Shown here in pieces: positions 37,360 to 46,438 of a DNA stretch of 64,000 nucleotides. The position numbers and the translations under genes were made by a program. Origin of the DNA: Legionella sp. (GTDB lineage Bacteria > Pseudomonadota > Gammaproteobacteria > Legionellales > Legionellaceae); assembly GCA_030680075.1 (NCBI GenBank), contig JAUXWR010000148.1, positions 114,628 to 178,627 of the forward strand, written 5' to 3'. Numbering within the stretch: the first letter of the stretch is position 1; each line of letters opens with the position of its first letter. Below the pieces are notes generated by a model. The model was given only the letters and a program-made list of their open reading frames with translations, had not been told where the DNA came from and did not search any database.

Positions 37360-38373
37360 ATGAACAGGCAGGATTTTTATTTTGATTTACCCGAAGAGCT
37401 TATAGCTCAACACCCTTTGCCTAATCGGTGTGACTCACGATTACTGACGTATAATCGTCAAGAGGGCACTCATGGTCATCACCAATTTAAAGAATTGCCA
37501 GATTTTCTTAAACCGGGTGATTTACTGGTAATGAATAACAGCAAGGTCATTCCCGCCCGTTTTTATGGCACCAAAGAAAGCGGCGGGCGCGTTGAATTCC
37601 TCATTGAGCGCTTGCAAAATGATCAGTCATTTTTAGCCCATATCAAGGCAAGTAAAGCGCCCAGAGCAGGTATGAAAATTTATCTGGAAAAAAACTGGCA
37701 CGTAACAGTTATTGCCAAATATGATGATTTGTATCATTGTCAGGCTCAAGGGAATGTTGAAACAATGCTGGAAGAAATTGGGCATATTCCCCTTCCGCCT
37801 TATATCACCCGTGCCGCACACCACTCGGATATAGCACGTTACCAAACGGTTTATGCTCGTCACAATGGCTCGGTGGCAGCACCCACGGCAGGTTTGCACT
37901 TTGATGAGCAGGTATTAAATTCGTTAAAAGAAAAAGGGATAAATTTCGCTTATTCCACCTTGCATGTAGGCGCTGGAACCTTCAGGCCGGTTCGCTGTGA
38001 TGCGTTGAAAGATCACAAAATGCATCGGGAGCAATGCCTTGTCAGTGAAGTACTTTGTAATGCTGTAAATGAGACAAAAGCCGCTGGCGGGCGGGTCATT
38101 GCGGTTGGTACCACAGCTATGCGCAGTCTTGAAAGTGCGGCATCTGATGGTATGTTAAAGCCCTATCACGGTGATACGGATATATTTATCTATCCTGGCT
38201 ATCAATTTAAAATATGTGATGGATTACTTACCAATTTTCACTTGCCAGAATCCACCTTGTTAATGTTGGTAGCAGCCTTTATAGGGCACCCACAAGCCTT
38301 GGCACTTTATAAAGAAGCGATCGCGCAAAAATACCGCTTCTTTAGTTACGGCGATGTCAGTTTATTGTTATAA
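37360..38373 (+). CDS. queA: S-adenosylmethionine:tRNA ribosyltransferase-isomerase QueA
   Basis: Enzyme of 337 residues making epoxyqueuosine from 7-aminomethyl-7-deazaguanine in tRNA. DFYFDLPEELIAQHPLPNRCDSRLL at the N-terminus, SVAAPTAGLHFDE, HVGAGTFRPVR and TNFHLPESTLLMLVAAF are family blocks. In most gammaproteobacteria tgt-yajC-secD-secF follow; here the tgt position holds a degenerate relative 28 bp downstream. Confidence 0.95.
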   Translation: MNRQDFYFDLPEELIAQHPLPNRCDSRLLTYNRQEGTHGHHQFKELPDFLKPGDLLVMNNSKVIPARFYGTKESGGRVEFLIERLQNDQSFLAHIKASKAPRAGMKIYLEKNWHVTVIAKYDDLYHCQAQGNVETMLEEIGHIPLPPYITRAAHHSDIARYQTVYARHNGSVAAPTAGLHFDEQVLNSLKEKGINFAYSTLHVGAGTFRPVRCDALKDHKMHREQCLVSEVLCNAVNETKAAGGRVIAVGTTAMRSLESAASDGMLKPYHGDTDIFIYPGYQFKICDGLLTNFHLPESTLLMLVAAFIGHPQALALYKEAIAQKYRFFSYGDVSLLL

Positions 38374-38401
38374 CAGCGGTATCACGCTTTGGAGATTTAA
38401 A

Positions 38402-39250
38402 ATGCAAGAGGTGCAAGCATTACATGGATTAGTTCCCTTATTGTCGACTCAAGCCGGGAGCTGTTTGACTTATGCGAACTGGCAGGACGCACATACTAAA
38501 ATGGTATCTTACCGCATTGCCGATTTACTAATGAAGCCTGGGCTTTCGTTTCTTCATAACCTGGCTGATATTCGAAGCTATTGCACCTGGCCTGGCAGTA
38601 TCGTTCTGAATGCCGTACTTCTGCCACCAAACGCTGATGATACTTACACCATACGCTCAATCTACGATGGCAGTTTGATTCAAGTTGATGTTTCAACTCT
38701 TTTTGAGTTGATCAATAAATTAAGGCCTGACAAAGTTATTTTGCCACAGGCCAGTATTAATTATTTTACGAATTTTTGGCAAAATTTATCACCTGACATC
38801 ATGCCTTACTTTCATGTTAGTGAAAATCCTGGTTACGCACCTCACAAAATCGGGAGATATGTTGTATTTGATCCACAACTCCCTTTTTCTTTGCTGGTTG
38901 ATCAAATAAATAGCAGCGCGGAGCCATTGTATATCAAGGGAGATTTTAATTTAATCGAGATGGCGCAACTTGCTTCCTGCAAAAAACACCTTATAGAATC
39001 CGATAGACCCGCGAAAGATGGGTTGGAAGGAATAGTGTATAGCAGGGAAGGCCAACTGAATATTGTCGACAAAGATAAAAGAGATGAACATTTTGTAATT
39101 GATGAGTCTTGTCAATGCAATACCTGCAAGAGTAACCTGACTCGCGCTTATCTTCATCACTTGCTCGAACATACGCCTTTATTGGCTCAACGCTATCTTA
39201 TACAGCATAACATTTACTATTGTCAGACACACTTGCATGCTCATTTATAA
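38402..39250 (+). CDS. Degenerate tRNA-guanine transglycosylase-like protein
   Basis: Protein of 282 residues in the tgt slot between queA and yajC (TGT is about 370-390). The C-terminal third aligns with TGT: REGQLNIVDKDKRD, then CQCNTC with C237, C239, C242 and H269 for zinc, and TRAYLHHLLEH. The catalytic aspartate (D280 in Zymomonas) is Glu199, the DSGGFQ loop with the second Asp is absent, and GIQQG and GGLAVGE are missing. I read it as a diverged, probably non-transglycosylating relative. ATG 38402 with GGAG; the longer frame to 38354 overlaps queA. Whether a true tgt exists elsewhere cannot be seen. Confidence 0.75.
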   Translation: MQEVQALHGLVPLLSTQAGSCLTYANWQDAHTKMVSYRIADLLMKPGLSFLHNLADIRSYCTWPGSIVLNAVLLPPNADDTYTIRSIYDGSLIQVDVSTLFELINKLRPDKVILPQASINYFTNFWQNLSPDIMPYFHVSENPGYAPHKIGRYVVFDPQLPFSLLVDQINSSAEPLYIKGDFNLIEMAQLASCKKHLIESDRPAKDGLEGIVYSREGQLNIVDKDKRDEHFVIDESCQCNTCKSNLTRAYLHHLLEHTPLLAQRYLIQHNIYYCQTHLHAHL

Positions 39251-39360
39251 AATTGCTTATATGTTCATTTACGAGCGAGAGAAATCCCGATATGATGTCA
39301 CGCTATCTTGTCCTGCCATACGTGCAGGGTAATGATAAATAGTAAATTTGAGGAGAGGAT

Positions 39361-39696
39361 ATGAGTTTTTTTATCAGTAATGCCATGGCAGCTGCTGCGA
39401 AAGCCCCAGCGGCGCAATCAGATGGAACTTTTTCACTGGTCATGATTGTTGTTATTTTTGTACTGTTTTATTTCATGTTAATTCGTCCACAAAACAGGCG
39501 CGCAAAAGAACATCGCGAATTAATCGGTAAACTGAAAAAAGGCGATGAAATTGTTACTTCCGGCGGCATGTTAGCCAAAGTAATCCACCTCGATGAGCAA
39601 TTTATAAAAGTCAGTATTGCTGAAGGTGTTGAAATCAGCCTGCAACGCAGTGCAGTAAGCACCGTTTTGCCCAAGGGCACCATTAAATCCCTTTAA
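39361..39696 (+). CDS. yajC: Sec translocon accessory protein YajC
   Basis: Small inner-membrane protein of 111 residues. Single TM helix (about 25-43) followed by the family block RPQNRRAKEHRELIGKLKKGDEIVTSGG. Binds SecDF and SecYEG. AGGAGAGG precedes the ATG. It lies 20 bp upstream of secD. Confidence 0.95.
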   Translation: MSFFISNAMAAAAKAPAAQSDGTFSLVMIVVIFVLFYFMLIRPQNRRAKEHRELIGKLKKGDEIVTSGGMLAKVIHLDEQFIKVSIAEGVEISLQRSAVSTVLPKGTIKSL

Positions 39697-39716
39697 GTCG
39701 CACAGGGACACGGAAT

Positions 39717-41573
39717 ATGCAGAATAAATACCCGCTTTGGAAAAATATAGCACTGGTTTTGATTGTGGTGATTGGCTTAATCTATGCAATACCCAATTTA
39801 TACAGTGAAGATCCCGCCATTCAGATATCTTCGCAAACCTCAAGTGAGCCTGGCACGCTTGAGCCGCGAGTTACCGAATTGCTCAATGAAGCTAAACTTG
39901 ACTTTATCTCTATGTCGAGAGCCAATGAAACTCTTGAAATACGCTTTTCATCAACCGATACGCAGCTCATTGCTCAAGATGTTTTGAAAAATGGCTTGGG
40001 TCAAGGCTACACTGTTGCGTTGAATCTCGTTCCTGCAACCCCGGCCTGGCTGAGCAAACTGGGTGCCGAGCCCATGAAGCAAGGGCTTGACCTGCGTGGT
40101 GGTATTCATTTCCTTCTGGAGGTTGATGTTGATAGTGTTATCAATCGCCGCTATGAAGGGCTAATGAAAAATATCGGCCAGGATTTGCGTGAAAGCAGCA
40201 TTCGTTACACCGGCATTCGTTATGTTCCCAATACGGGAATTAATGTGCAATTTCGTACGGCTGAGGTAATGGAATCCGCGTTTGATAAAATTAAAGATAA
40301 TTATCCTGGTCTGGTTTTCAGCAAGGCAAAAGAAACGTCTACCCTGACGGCCTCATTGACCTCGACTGAGCTCAACTCAATTCGTCAAAATACTATCGAA
40401 CAAACCATGAGTATTTTACGTAACAGGGTCAATGAGCTGGGTGTGGGTGAAGCGGTTGTGCAGCAGCAGGGTGCTACACGGGTAGCGGTTGATTTGCCAG
40501 GTATTCAGGATGCAGCACGTGCTCATCAGATCCTTGGGGGCACGGCTACACTGCAATTTTACCTGGTTGATCAGGAAAACGATCCTCAAATAGCAAAGCA
40601 AACAGGAGCGGTTCCTGTTAATAGCAAGCTATATATGATGGACGGGCATCCTATTTTGTTAAAGCGGCAAATTGTCTTGAGTGGTGATTCAATCACTAGT
40701 GCAGTTTCAAGCTTTGATCAACAAACAGCAACCCATGCCGTACAAATACAATTGGGCGGTGGTGGTGAGGCCTTCTTCACTAAAGTGACGCGTGAAAATG
40801 TTGGTAAGCGCATGGCGATTGTGTTTGTTGAAACCAAAACATCCATGCAGACAATTAATGGTGTTAATAAGCGAGTTACACGTCGCGAAGAGCGCGTTAT
40901 CAGTGCACCGGTAATTCAAAACGCTTTAGGCAATAACTTCCAGATAACAGGCTTGCAAGATGCCAAGGAAGCGAGCAATTTATCATTATTGTTAAGAGCT
41001 GGCGCATTGCCTGCTGTGATTTACCCGGTTGAAGAGCGCACTGTAGGGCCATCTCTCGGTAAGGAAAATATCAAACGCGGGATGGTATCCCTTGAAGTGG
41101 GCATGGGCTTAATTCTTGCACTTATGCTTGTGTATTATCACTTCTTTGGCCTCGTTGCGAATATTGCATTGTTTCTCAATCTGATATTGCTCAGTGCTTT
41201 ATTATCCCTTATTGGTGCGACGTTAACGCTGCCTGGAATAGCGGCGTTCGTTTTGACAGTAGGGATGGCGGTTGATGCTAACGTGCTTATTTACGAGCGT
41301 ATTCGCGAAGAAATACGCAATGGCATGTCGCCGCAGTCTGCCATTTATGCAGGTTACGACCGGGCTTTTTCCACTATTATTGATGCTAACGTTACCACAT
41401 TGATCGTAGGGATTGTTTTGTTTGCCATTGGTACAGGGCCTATACGTGGTTTTGCGGTTATTTTATCGCTGGGTCTGTTAACGTCCATGCTCACCAGCAT
41501 TACGTATACCCGAGCCATTGTAAATTGGTATTATGGCAATCGAAATGTAAAAAAACTATCCATTGGTATTTGA
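39717..41573 (+). CDS. secD: Protein translocase subunit SecD
   Basis: RND-related inner-membrane protein of 618 residues that uses proton motive force to complete Sec export. One N-terminal TM helix, a long periplasmic P1 region with LGLDLRGGIHFLLEVD-type motif (about residue 120), and five C-terminal helices with GMAVDANVLIYERIREE (the conserved Asp). Length matches E. coli SecD (615). Confidence 0.97.
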   Translation: MQNKYPLWKNIALVLIVVIGLIYAIPNLYSEDPAIQISSQTSSEPGTLEPRVTELLNEAKLDFISMSRANETLEIRFSSTDTQLIAQDVLKNGLGQGYTVALNLVPATPAWLSKLGAEPMKQGLDLRGGIHFLLEVDVDSVINRRYEGLMKNIGQDLRESSIRYTGIRYVPNTGINVQFRTAEVMESAFDKIKDNYPGLVFSKAKETSTLTASLTSTELNSIRQNTIEQTMSILRNRVNELGVGEAVVQQQGATRVAVDLPGIQDAARAHQILGGTATLQFYLVDQENDPQIAKQTGAVPVNSKLYMMDGHPILLKRQIVLSGDSITSAVSSFDQQTATHAVQIQLGGGGEAFFTKVTRENVGKRMAIVFVETKTSMQTINGVNKRVTRREERVISAPVIQNALGNNFQITGLQDAKEASNLSLLLRAGALPAVIYPVEERTVGPSLGKENIKRGMVSLEVGMGLILALMLVYYHFFGLVANIALFLNLILLSALLSLIGATLTLPGIAAFVLTVGMAVDANVLIYERIREEIRNGMSPQSAIYAGYDRAFSTIIDANVTTLIVGIVLFAIGTGPIRGFAVILSLGLLTSMLTSITYTRAIVNWYYGNRNVKKLSIGI

Positions 41574-41585
41574 AGCGAGGCGTAG

Positions 41586-42503
41586 ATGGAATTTTTTAAT
41601 CCAAATTCAAAAGTAGATTTCATGGGGGCCAGAAAATGGACCGCCATGTTTTCTGCGTTAATTTTTATTGTCTCAATCGGAGCTTTGTTAATCAATGGCT
41701 TAAAATGGGGACTGGATTTTACGGGCGGTACTCAAATTGAAGTATCATTTCCAGAGACTGCAGACCTTAATCTGATTCGGGAAAATCTTTATAAGGTAGG
41801 TTTCAAAGAAGCGCAGGTTATTAGTTATGGCACCTCTAAAGATGTCTTAATCAGCATCGCACCACATTCGGGTGTTGAGCAAGCGGCGTTAGTTGATAAA
41901 GTCATGCAAGAATTGCCTGGGGCTGTTAAGCAGAGGGTGGATTTTGTTGGGCCTCAAGTAGGCGAGGAGCTGGCAACGAAAGGTGCTCTGGCAATTATCG
42001 TTTCGCTTTTGGCTACCATGATTTATATCGCTATGCGATTTGAATACCGGTTAGCCGTGAGCTCTGCAGTAGCATTAATACATGATCCCGTGTTGATTCT
42101 TGGTGTGTTTGCCATGTTTGGCGTGGAGTTTGATCTAAAAGCCCTGGCGGGTCTTCTGGCTGTAATTGGTTATTCGCTTAATGATACCATTGTAGTATTT
42201 GACAGGGTTCGTGAAAATTTCATCAAAATAAGGCGGGCAACATCGCTGGAAATTATGAATATTTCCATTAATCAGACATTATCAAGAACGATTATGACAT
42301 CGTTACTAACATTGTTTGTAGTAGTGGCTTTATTTGTCTATGGTGGTGAAACTATTCGCGGATTTTCTCTTGCTCTGATTATTGGTATCGTCATTGGAAC
42401 CTATTCATCTATTTATGTTGCGGGTGCTCTAGCTGTGGTTATGGGCCTGGATAAAAAAGATTTCCTCCCAACACAACGTCGAGAAATTGACGAGCGTCCT
42501 TAA
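41586..42503 (+). CDS. secF: Protein translocase subunit SecF
   Basis: Partner of SecD, 305 residues. GLKWGLDFTGGTQIEVSF near residue 41 and YSLNDTIVVFDRVREN in TM4/5 are family blocks. Starts 12 bp after secD; a 7-bp stem hairpin follows the stop. Confidence 0.97.
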   Translation: MEFFNPNSKVDFMGARKWTAMFSALIFIVSIGALLINGLKWGLDFTGGTQIEVSFPETADLNLIRENLYKVGFKEAQVISYGTSKDVLISIAPHSGVEQAALVDKVMQELPGAVKQRVDFVGPQVGEELATKGALAIIVSLLATMIYIAMRFEYRLAVSSAVALIHDPVLILGVFAMFGVEFDLKALAGLLAVIGYSLNDTIVVFDRVRENFIKIRRATSLEIMNISINQTLSRTIMTSLLTLFVVVALFVYGGETIRGFSLALIIGIVIGTYSSIYVAGALAVVMGLDKKDFLPTQRREIDERP

Positions 42504-42515
42504 AACTTTTTATTG

Positions 42516-42540
42516 GTGCCCTGAACATTAGTGAGGGCAC
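42516..42540 (+). terminator. Hairpin after secF
   Basis: GTGCCCT (42516-42522) pairs with AGGGCAC (42534-42540) over an 11-base loop, 12 bases after the secF stop. No clear U tract follows. Probable end of the yajC-secD-secF transcript. Confidence 0.5.
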
Positions 42541-42593
42541 TGTATATTCCTCGAAATCCAATTGATTTTTAACATTAAAGAGCGTGGAGTTGA

Positions 42594-43436
42594 TTACAAG
42601 GTTTGTTCACTAGTTGTGCTTGTAGAATCTTCGTAATTATTAGTGCTCTTGATAGAAAAAAAAGTAGAACTGCTACCCCTCAAATCTTTCTTCTCCGAAA
42701 CAGGATATATTGTTGGTAATACAGCACTACTATCTGGAATGTTTTGATAGGGAGCGTTATATTCTGCTACTTGAGAGAGCTCTTCTCTATCAGGGAAAAG
42801 ATCAGTGTTAAGTTTAAATTCGGGTAAATTATTTTTAATCTCTTCCAGGTTAAAGTCGTAGGTCTGTAAAAAATAACGTATTTCAGCACAGGAATGGTTT
42901 ACCCAATTGTATATCTCAAATTGCAGGTTCTCTATCTCGCGATCATTTTGTTGCATTTTATCTCCGAGGCGGTCATTTAATGATGAATTATGCTCGAGAT
43001 TATTTTTACGTATATCCTTAACATATTGCTCGTTAAGCTGCTTTAATCGTTGAAAATATCCCCCTTTTTTGCTTAAAAGCGGAATGGCTTTTATACGATT
43101 AAGCAGAGTAAACAGAATTTCAATTACGTCTCTTTTGTCACACGGTATATCTACCCCCACAAGATTTTGTTCTTTAATGCTATCAATGAAAATATTCGGG
43201 TGAGCTAAATAATAATCAAAACGACTGAGGTTTACTCCCGTAAACTTACCAATATAATATTGCAATAAACCTTCCTGAAAAAATTTTTCTAGTTTTTTTG
43301 ATTCCCATAAATACCCATTCTGATGGTACTCATCACTGAGAAGTATAAAATTATTTGAGTAGTAGCGGCTTTTTCCTTGGGTCGCAGCTCTAATCTCATC
43401 GTTCAAAGGGAGAATTTCTGGGGTATTAAAGGTCAT
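42594..43436 (-). CDS. Orphan protein, candidate Dot/Icm effector
   Basis: Unrecognised soluble protein of 280 residues, rich in Asn, Tyr, Glu and Leu. A mostly helical body ends in a disordered polar tail (about 235-280) full of Ser, Thr, Asn and Glu. The last 20 residues carry several Ser/Thr with a short EDST and SEQTL, like Dot/Icm translocation signals. It stands alone, reverse strand, between secF and a repeat copy. Effector status is inference. Confidence 0.55.
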   Translation of the reverse strand: MTFNTPEILPLNDEIRAATQGKSRYYSNNFILLSDEYHQNGYLWESKKLEKFFQEGLLQYYIGKFTGVNLSRFDYYLAHPNIFIDSIKEQNLVGVDIPCDKRDVIEILFTLLNRIKAIPLLSKKGGYFQRLKQLNEQYVKDIRKNNLEHNSSLNDRLGDKMQQNDREIENLQFEIYNWVNHSCAEIRYFLQTYDFNLEEIKNNLPEFKLNTDLFPDREELSQVAEYNAPYQNIPDSSAVLPTIYPVSEKKDLRGSSSTFFSIKSTNNYEDSTSTTSEQTL

Positions 43437-43522
43437 TAGCTGAGGATATTTAATGAATGGCAGTAAAGTTTACCCTAAAATTCTTAAGAAATAACCGTTC
43501 TCAGAAGCAATGCTTTACACAG

Positions 43523-43583
43523 GACAATTTTAAATCTCGGAAAAAATGCCGTCTTTGCGAACAAAGTGAAGCAATCCAGTGGC
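43523..43583. repeat. 61-bp dispersed repeat, copy 1
   Basis: Identical over 61 bases to 51309-51369. It begins GACAATTTTAAATCTCGG and ends GCAATCCAGTGGC. Its second half shares TTTGCGA...GAAGCAATCCAGTG with the 154-bp units at 33.9 kb. It lies 26 bp from the stop of the 43609-45300 gene. Confidence 0.92.
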
Positions 43584-43608
43584 TTTGGAAAAGCTAAGTA
43601 GCGCAACT

Positions 43609-45300
43609 CTAGCTCACTCCATGGGGATTTAGAGTGGTCTCATCTTTTTGCTCATCATCACCATGCTCATCCGGTTTTGGACGTACCATATTAGCTGGGC
43701 TCGCACCAGCCTCTGCAGCTTCTCCACCAGCCAATGTTATGAACCGCTCTGGATGCTCAATAATCTCAGCACTGAAACGCCCCAAAAGTACGTCATACTC
43801 AGCGTTTTCCTTTTTTGACCGACTCGTTTCCATATGCAATTTCACAAACCGGCGGCGTGGAGCATCTGCAAGGGGATCAGTCAATCCTGATGCAGGTTCT
43901 GCTTGATGTATTGTAGTTTCCACACCAGGAGTATTAGAAAGAAAAAAGGAAATAATTTGGATCTGGTGACTGATAATTCGCACTTTTTCATTAGTGTCGG
44001 AGCTACTTTCCACAGTAGCATCACATTTGCTCAACAACTCCGCTGCTTCTTGTGCTTTATCTGCACTGAGAGTCTTACAGTGCCGCATTTTCTCTTTTAT
44101 ACTATCATATTGTTGTTGTGCAAATGCTCGCACTTGTTCCAAATTTCCTTTGATGTATCCAATCTTTTCATCTACAGCTATGTCAGCGGCGACAAGATTA
44201 GAACTTCTTTCCCGCAAATTTGTTGCTTCACTATCTATTGCCCCAAACTCCTCGACTAATATGTCGCAAGCCTCTTTTAATTCCTTTTCTAGCTGTACAT
44301 AGTATAATACAACTGCGGCATAGGCTTGAGTTTGCGCCTCTCTTGCTTCGGATAGCAGCAAACATTGAGTTGGGCTTGTTTCATATATTTTAATGGCAGT
44401 ATTTCCAAACTGTTTTGTACTATCTATAAGATGCCCCGGTGATGACAGCATATATTTTTGCGAAGAGTGTTGCGGATCTACATGTGTTACGGGTCCTAAG
44501 CAATGTAATGTAGTTAAATGAGTAACATTTGAGGTCACAACATGTGAGATTGCCACATCACTGGTCTCTGCTTCGAGCGCCATGATGCATTCATTTCCTA
44601 CCCCCTTATTATGATCCAGGCATATATCCACGATAGTGTTTAATCTGGTGCCATTTGGTGTTGGACAATTTACTATATTATTAAACGTAAGACGCTGTTG
44701 GATACCTCCTATCCTAATTGAAGGTAACTCTGCAGATTCTGAGTTGCTATCTAAAACGTCCAATGCTGTTCCATCTATCTCTTTATAGCGCACATCTATA
44801 GATGCGGTATGATTTTTTACGATAAATTGAAAAGACCGAGCGCTTCCAGAGCTAATATGAGGTACTACATTCATCACTCTGTTATCAGCGGTTTTTACGG
44901 CAAATGATCCTAAAATTAAGTGAATTCCGGCTGGGAGCGTATCAACAATACGCGCTATTTTATTTTGTAGCCCTTCAAACTCTTGTAATGTTAAGGGTTC
45001 TTGCGTGTAGAAAAAAAACTCATTAGTGCTTAACCGGGTAATAAAGTCCTGATTAACCTCATCAGTATCGGGCAATTTACAATCAGCTAAATGAGTTGCT
45101 GCGGCTGTTTCGATTAAATTGTTTATAGTATAGAACAAGCGTTTTTGCATGCCCGCGCGTTCAGCCGCTGACATGCGTTTAACTGTCTCTCCACCCATGG
45201 GCGCTTCACCAATCGGGTATCTAGTTTGCAAGGCACCATCTTTTTTATATTTAGTTAATTCAGCGACTACGATTATGTCTTTGATAGTAGGTCTTGGCAT
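43609..45300 (-). CDS. Orphan protein with acidic C-terminal tail, candidate effector
   Basis: Unrecognised 563-residue protein without signal peptide. N-terminal region carries a proline/glycine loop (YPIGEAPMGGETVKRMSAAERAG). The middle (about 150-300) looks beta-rich and the 320-430 segment is coiled coil. The tail after about 530 is Pro/Ala/Glu-rich and ends KPDEHGDDEQKDETTLNPHGVS, a cluster of acidic residues like the E-block of Dot/Icm signals. It starts 3 bp after the LRR gene ends, so the two are cotranscribed. The effector reading is inference. Confidence 0.6.
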   Translation of the reverse strand: MPRPTIKDIIVVAELTKYKKDGALQTRYPIGEAPMGGETVKRMSAAERAGMQKRLFYTINNLIETAAATHLADCKLPDTDEVNQDFITRLSTNEFFFYTQEPLTLQEFEGLQNKIARIVDTLPAGIHLILGSFAVKTADNRVMNVVPHISSGSARSFQFIVKNHTASIDVRYKEIDGTALDVLDSNSESAELPSIRIGGIQQRLTFNNIVNCPTPNGTRLNTIVDICLDHNKGVGNECIMALEAETSDVAISHVVTSNVTHLTTLHCLGPVTHVDPQHSSQKYMLSSPGHLIDSTKQFGNTAIKIYETSPTQCLLLSEAREAQTQAYAAVVLYYVQLEKELKEACDILVEEFGAIDSEATNLRERSSNLVAADIAVDEKIGYIKGNLEQVRAFAQQQYDSIKEKMRHCKTLSADKAQEAAELLSKCDATVESSSDTNEKVRIISHQIQIISFFLSNTPGVETTIHQAEPASGLTDPLADAPRRRFVKLHMETSRSKKENAEYDVLLGRFSAEIIEHPERFITLAGGEAAEAGASPANMVRPKPDEHGDDEQKDETTLNPHGVS

Positions 45301-45303
45301 TTA

Positions 45304-45729
45304 TTATCTCTGGACCAAAACAGGATGTGTTGTGATTGACTCTGCCAGGGATAGTTGTTCAATTTCAGCCATCTCTCCTACATCATGTATTTTATTCCCA
45401 TGAAACAAAATATCGAGGCTTGTATACAGCTTTTTAAGACTAAAAATAGAAATCGCGCCTTTTCTGCCGATATTATTATATTGCAAACTTAGCTCAGTAA
45501 TGTGATGAAAATTGAATAAATATTGGGCTAGAATCAGTGCGCCATCATCAGAAAGCTGATTATTATCTAAATCTAACACGCTAAGTCCAGGTTGCGATAA
45601 CTTAAGATTTTCCATGATCTCGCTAATTTCATCATCTTTGATTGCCATATTTGCTAAATTAATTATGCCAGGATTGTTAGTATCATTTATTTTTTTTAAT
45701 AAGTCAGATCGCATATTTTTGCTCATCAA
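45304..45729 (-). CDS. Small leucine-rich-repeat protein
   Basis: LRR (RNI-like) protein of 141 residues. Two clear repeats, LSVLDLDNNQLSDDGALILAQ and ITELSLQYNNIGRKGA, each with the LxLxxNxL pattern, sit between shorter flanks; a third partial one is LDILFHGNKIHD. The repeat count is too low for a full horseshoe, so it may be a truncated LRR protein or a capped binder of the following gene product. It is immediately upstream of the 563-residue orphan. LRR proteins are common Legionella effectors. Confidence 0.75.
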   Translation of the reverse strand: MMSKNMRSDLLKKINDTNNPGIINLANMAIKDDEISEIMENLKLSQPGLSVLDLDNNQLSDDGALILAQYLFNFHHITELSLQYNNIGRKGAISIFSLKKLYTSLDILFHGNKIHDVGEMAEIEQLSLAESITTHPVLVQR

Positions 45730-45840
45730 TGGTCACTTAGGTGCTGTGCTATAACTTCTTATATGATTATAGACAACTTTATACCCGCATGTTGTATAAC
45801 TATCTAGATCGGATATTTGATTAATAATTGAACAACTCTG

Positions 45841-45849
45841 TGCTATAAT
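45841..45849 (+). promoter_or_regulatory. Extended -10 promoter of the Cys-rich secreted gene
   Basis: TGCTATAAT is a perfect extended -10 (TGnTATAAT). The -35 region at suitable spacing (TTAATA) is poor, as extended -10 promoters allow. The start would be near 45856, about 47 bases before the ATG at 45903. Confidence 0.55.
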
Positions 45850-45902
45850 TTACCTGTTAATTTGCTTTTAACAGGATGCTAATCATTTCATGGAGAATTC
45901 AT

Positions 45903-46253
45903 ATGGCTACATCGAAACTATTAGGTCTGATTGGGGGGTTGGCACTATTGCCAATGGCGGGCACTGCAAGTGCTTCGACTAACATTAACACCACCTCTAT
46001 GCCCAATGCAATGAGCGCGTCACAGAGTTTACAGGGAATAAACCTCGCTCATGATGCGGGTTATGGGCATGTACATGGTAATCAGGGAGGCTCTTATTCT
46101 GGTAGCGGCAGAATTCGTAGCTATGAGTATTGCAGTCAAAATGTATTTGAACCTTGTAGACAAGCAGGTGGATCGTATCGTTATTGCAACCGTAAGCATC
46201 ATATGTGTACTTATGGGCACCTCCGTAATTGTATTCCAGGTAGTACTTGTTAA
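45903..46253 (+). CDS. Small secreted Cys-rich protein
   Basis: Protein of 116 residues. A signal peptide of about 25 residues ends TASAS. A Ser/Gly/His-rich spacer follows, then a C-terminal ~42-residue module with six cysteines. Even spacing suggests three disulfides, as in small toxin-like or inhibitor folds. The frame opens at 45876, but ATG 45903 has GGAG seven bases upstream and begins a proper signal peptide. No family is recognised. Confidence 0.7.
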   Translation: MATSKLLGLIGGLALLPMAGTASASTNINTTSMPNAMSASQSLQGINLAHDAGYGHVHGNQGGSYSGSGRIRSYEYCSQNVFEPCRQAGGSYRYCNRKHHMCTYGHLRNCIPGSTC

Positions 46254-46400
46254 TCTGGAAAATCGTAAGAATTGTAAAATGGGGGCCAGCCATTATGATA
46301 ATCGTTTTATTGAAAACCACATAAAGGTGCTGGTTGTTTCATGAAAAACTGAAAAATTTGGAAATTCAGAAAAAACAGTGAAAACAGACAAGAGTTGATT

Positions 46401-46430
46401 CTGAAAGGAGAAAACAAATTCTCCTTTCAG
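46401..46430. terminator. Hairpin between convergent genes
   Basis: CTGAAAGGAGA (46401-46411) pairs with TCTCCTTTCAG (46420-46430), an 11-bp stem with 8-base loop, between the Cys-rich gene and the convergent secreted gene ending at 46439. It could serve both; no U tract is seen. Confidence 0.55.
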
Positions 46431-46438
46431 TAACAATA

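Noticed and set aside
46051..46344. 97-codon forward ORF overlapping the Cys-rich gene
   Set aside because: Out of frame with a gene that has a signal peptide and good ribosome site; no independent support.
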